From NCBI RefSeq assembly GCF_004137245.1, contig NZ_SDWS01000001.1, positions 1-64,000 on the forward strand: 64,000 nt of DNA. Reading direction: 5' to 3'. The stretch comes from Nocardioides glacieisoli (GTDB lineage: Bacteria; Actinomycetota; Actinomycetes; Propionibacteriales; Nocardioidaceae). The stretch's first letter is position 1. Each line of letters begins with the position of its first letter. Shown here in pieces: positions 62,082-64,000 of the stretch. The notes beneath the pieces are model-generated. The model ran no database searches. It had not been told where the DNA came from and saw only the letters and a program-made list of their open reading frames with translations. Both the position numbers and the translations under genes were made by a program.

Positions 62082-62459
62082 CTACTGCAGCGTGTTGACC
62101 ATGAACTGGGCGGCGTGGGTGACGTAGTCCCAGAACCGGGCGTCCTGCTCGGGCGTCAGCTCCGCCGCGTCCAGGCCGGCCCGGAAGTGCGTCAGCCAGT
62201 GCTGGGCGGCCGCCGGCGTGACCTCGAACGGCGCGTGGCGCATCCGGAGCCGCGGGTGCCCGCGCGTGTCGCCGTACGTCGTCGGGCCGCCCCAGTACTG
62301 GATGAGGAACAGCGCGAAGCGCTCCTCGGCCGGCCCGAGGTCCGCCTCGGGGTACATCGGACGCAGCACCTCGTCCGTAGCCACGCCCTCGTAGAAGCGG
62401 TGGACGATCGTGCGGATCGTCGCCTCACCGCCGATCTCGTCGTAGAACGTCGTGGTCAC
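62082..62459 (-). CDS. glbO: Truncated hemoglobin O
   Basis: 125 aa. 2-over-2 globin: FYDEIGGEATIRTIVHRFYEGVATDEVLRPMYPEADLGPAEERFALFLIQYWGGPTTYGDTRGHPRLRMRHAPFEVT. The proximal His is in RMRHAPF and the distal Tyr/Trp positions of group II are present (YWGGP, TTYGD). Group II globins bind O2 and are tied to respiration or NO defence. Confidence 0.94.
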   Translation of the reverse strand: MTTTFYDEIGGEATIRTIVHRFYEGVATDEVLRPMYPEADLGPAEERFALFLIQYWGGPTTYGDTRGHPRLRMRHAPFEVTPAAAQHWLTHFRAGLDAAELTPEQDARFWDYVTHAAQFMVNTLQ

Positions 62460-62483
62460 GCCACCATTGTCCCGGTCGGGGGG

Positions 62484-63557
62484 CTACGCCTCCTCGGTGG
62501 GCTCGGCGGAGGCGGCCGACGGCGCGCTCTCCTGCCACATCACGCGCTGGGCCACGGCGAGGTCGATGCCCTCGTGCTCGAAGCGTGCCTTGACCCGCTC
62601 GCGCATCGCGCGGGCGATGCCCCACTGCTCCATGGGTGCGGTCTTGAGGGTGACCCGGACGACGATGCCGTCGACCCCGAGCGACTCCACGCCCCAGACC
62701 TCCGGGGGCTCGATGATCAGGCCCTTGAAGTCCTCGTCCTCCCAGAGGTCGTGCGCGACGTCGTCCAGCACCCGGCGCACCTGGGCCAGGTCCTCGGTGT
62801 AGCCGACGGTCACGTCGAGCACGGTGCGCGCCCAGTTCTGGCTCATGTTGCCGACGCGGAGGATCTCGCCGTTGCGGACGTACCAGACGGTGCCGTTGAC
62901 GTCGCGCAGCCGGGTGACGCGCAGGCTGACGGCCTCGACCGTGCCGGACGCCTCGCCGAGGTCGACCACGTCGCCCACGCCGTACTGGTCCTCGAAGATC
63001 ATGAAGATGCCGGACAGGAAGTCCTTCACGAGCGCCTGCGAGCCGAAGCCGAGCGCGACGCCGATGATGCCGGCGCTGGCGATCAGGGGCGCGATGTCGT
63101 AGCCGAGCTCGGCGATGAACATCAAGGTGACGACGGTGAACACGACGCCGCTGACGATGCTCTTGAGCAGCGTCCCCATCGTGGCCGCTCGCTGCACGCG
63201 GCGGGTGTAGGTCGCGTCGTCGCGGAGGTTGAGCGCGGCCCCGGCCCTGCTGCCCGAGATGGCGCGGCTGAGTCGGTTGGGCAGCACGCCGACCTCGGCC
63301 CGCTTGACGACCCGGTCGATGACGCGGTGCAGCAGCCACCGGGCGACGAGGCCGATGATGATCAGCCCGATGAGGGCGCTCGGCTTGCCGACGACCCAGT
63401 CCGTCACGTTGGCGGCGGTGTCGTTGCCGGTCCAGTCGTAGACGAGGTTGCAGAGGTTGCCGTCGGTGCAGGTGGTGAGGGGCGCGCTGAGTGGAACGGT
63501 CTCGCTCCCGGAGACCTCGGTCACGTTCATGATCGGGGTGATGAGGGGGTGAGGCAT
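62484..63557 (-). CDS. MscS-family mechanosensitive channel
   Basis: 357 aa from ATG 63557. An extracytoplasmic Cys-containing start (about 25-45), then three helices (ALIGLIIIGLVARWLL; SIVSGVVFTVVTLMFIAEL; the pore helix IIGVALGFGSQALVKDFLSGIFMIFEDQY). The cytosolic beta and alpha/beta domains follow (VGDVVDLGEASGTVEAVSLRVTRLRDVNGTVWYVRNGEI). It should open under membrane tension. The C-terminal 20 residues are low-complexity acidic. Confidence 0.92.
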   Translation of the reverse strand: MPHPLITPIMNVTEVSGSETVPLSAPLTTCTDGNLCNLVYDWTGNDTAANVTDWVVGKPSALIGLIIIGLVARWLLHRVIDRVVKRAEVGVLPNRLSRAISGSRAGAALNLRDDATYTRRVQRAATMGTLLKSIVSGVVFTVVTLMFIAELGYDIAPLIASAGIIGVALGFGSQALVKDFLSGIFMIFEDQYGVGDVVDLGEASGTVEAVSLRVTRLRDVNGTVWYVRNGEILRVGNMSQNWARTVLDVTVGYTEDLAQVRRVLDDVAHDLWEDEDFKGLIIEPPEVWGVESLGVDGIVVRVTLKTAPMEQWGIARAMRERVKARFEHEGIDLAVAQRVMWQESAPSAASAEPTEEA

Positions 63558-63587
63558 GCCCGCCAGTATGGCGATAGCCTGTTTGTC

Positions 63588-63980
63588 GTGACCACGCGCC
63601 TCAGCCCTCCACGCTCGGCCCGTCGAGGTGTCCGCTCCCTCGTCCTGACCAGTGCTCCGGTGCTGGCCCTGCTCACGGCTCCGGCCCACGCCGACGTGCC
63701 CGAGGGATGGGGTGACCAGACCGAGCACAACAGCCTCGACGCGTTGCACGCGCTCGGGCTCTACCTCGGCGCCCCGCTGCTGCTGTTCGTGCTCATCGCG
63801 CTCGCGACCTACCTCCCGGCGATGACGCGCGGTGAGAAGCTGCTCCCCGACCACGCCGGTCGCGGCGACCGCGGCGTCCCCGAGGGCCAGTGGATCGGCG
63901 GACCCCGCCAGGGCGTCGCCGAGCTGCCGGCAGCCGACGGCGACGACTCGCGAGCAGGTGGCGCAAGTGGCAGCTGGTGA
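63588..63980 (+). CDS. Small exported/membrane hypothetical protein
   Basis: 130 aa. GTG 63588 is exactly 7 nt after TAGCCT (63575-63580), so leaderless. A basic twin-Arg-containing start and hydrophobic core (RRGVRSLVLTSAPVLALLTAPAHA) form a signal peptide. A short extracytoplasmic part, one helix (ALGLYLGAPLLLFVLIALATYLPAM) and a cytosolic acidic tail follow. I do not recognise it by name. It diverges from the MscS gene. Confidence 0.8.
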   Translation: MTTRLSPPRSARRGVRSLVLTSAPVLALLTAPAHADVPEGWGDQTEHNSLDALHALGLYLGAPLLLFVLIALATYLPAMTRGEKLLPDHAGRGDRGVPEGQWIGGPRQGVAELPAADGDDSRAGGASGSW

Positions 63981-64000
63981 GCTGACCGGGGCCGACCGCC

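Overview
The window is high-GC actinobacterial DNA. Very GC-rich third codon positions, frequent GTG starts, many ATGA/GTGA overlapping stop-start junctions, many genes whose start codon lies 6-7 nt after a TANNNT -10 box (leaderless style), and the gene set (Orn, EttA, PrsW, GlbO, Pls-type synthetase, MauE/DsbA pair) fit Propionibacteriales, most likely a Nocardioides-like organism. That placement is inference from gene content; no rRNA is present.

Bases 1-5,000 are accessory DNA: a hypothetical gene, two lipoprotein genes of one family (the second cut short), an IS256-family transposase whose stop codon overlaps a glyoxalase-fold (VOC) gene, an excisionase-like HTH gene and a zinc-ribbon gene. 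Bases 5,300-15,140 hold secreted or regulatory proteins: a lamin-tail-domain protein, a DUF480-VOC fusion, a DUF4386 membrane protein facing a TetR regulator across two operator palindromes, a secreted nuclease/phosphatase-fold protein, a three-domain secreted phosphodiesterase and a STAS protein.

Bases 15,868-21,668 are the most striking locus. A 46-codon ORF is followed 1 nt later by a 1,297-residue Pls-type single-module NRPS whose adenylation-domain residues read like a lysine code. That gene overlaps an M1-family metallopeptidase gene by 4 nt, which overlaps a phosphopantetheinyl transferase gene by 4 nt. The layout predicts a self-contained epsilon-poly-L-lysine (or similar cationic homopolymer) operon: carrier activation, polymerisation and polymer processing or self-protection.

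Arsenic genes follow (ArsR-ArsC fusion, then ArsC). Next come a divergent pair of secreted enzymes, a Clp-N/HTH module with twin operators, and an excisionase plus tyrosine integrase ending beside tRNA-Lys(CTT), the probable right boundary of an integrated element.

From 29.7 kb onward the DNA looks chromosomal: FAD oxidoreductase, universal stress protein, SulP transporter facing a MerR regulator, an MMPL exporter, and a persulfide-detoxification cluster (rhodanese, MBL-rhodanese, TauE/SafE) facing DUF302 plus a CstR-like repressor with two G/C-tract operators between them. Then come a FUSC transporter with an operator on its leaderless promoter, a MerR-PP2C fusion, tRNA-His, orn, MauE/DsbA, adenosine deaminase, a candidate small RNA, tRNA-Arg, a dicarboxylate symporter, a secreted protein with a decayed tandem copy, RlmC-like methyltransferase, aminopeptidase P, PrsW with two dynamin-like GTPases, SSB, EttA, MarR, thiolase, TetR with overlapping palindromes, tandem hot-dog thioesterase, GlbO, and an MscS channel.
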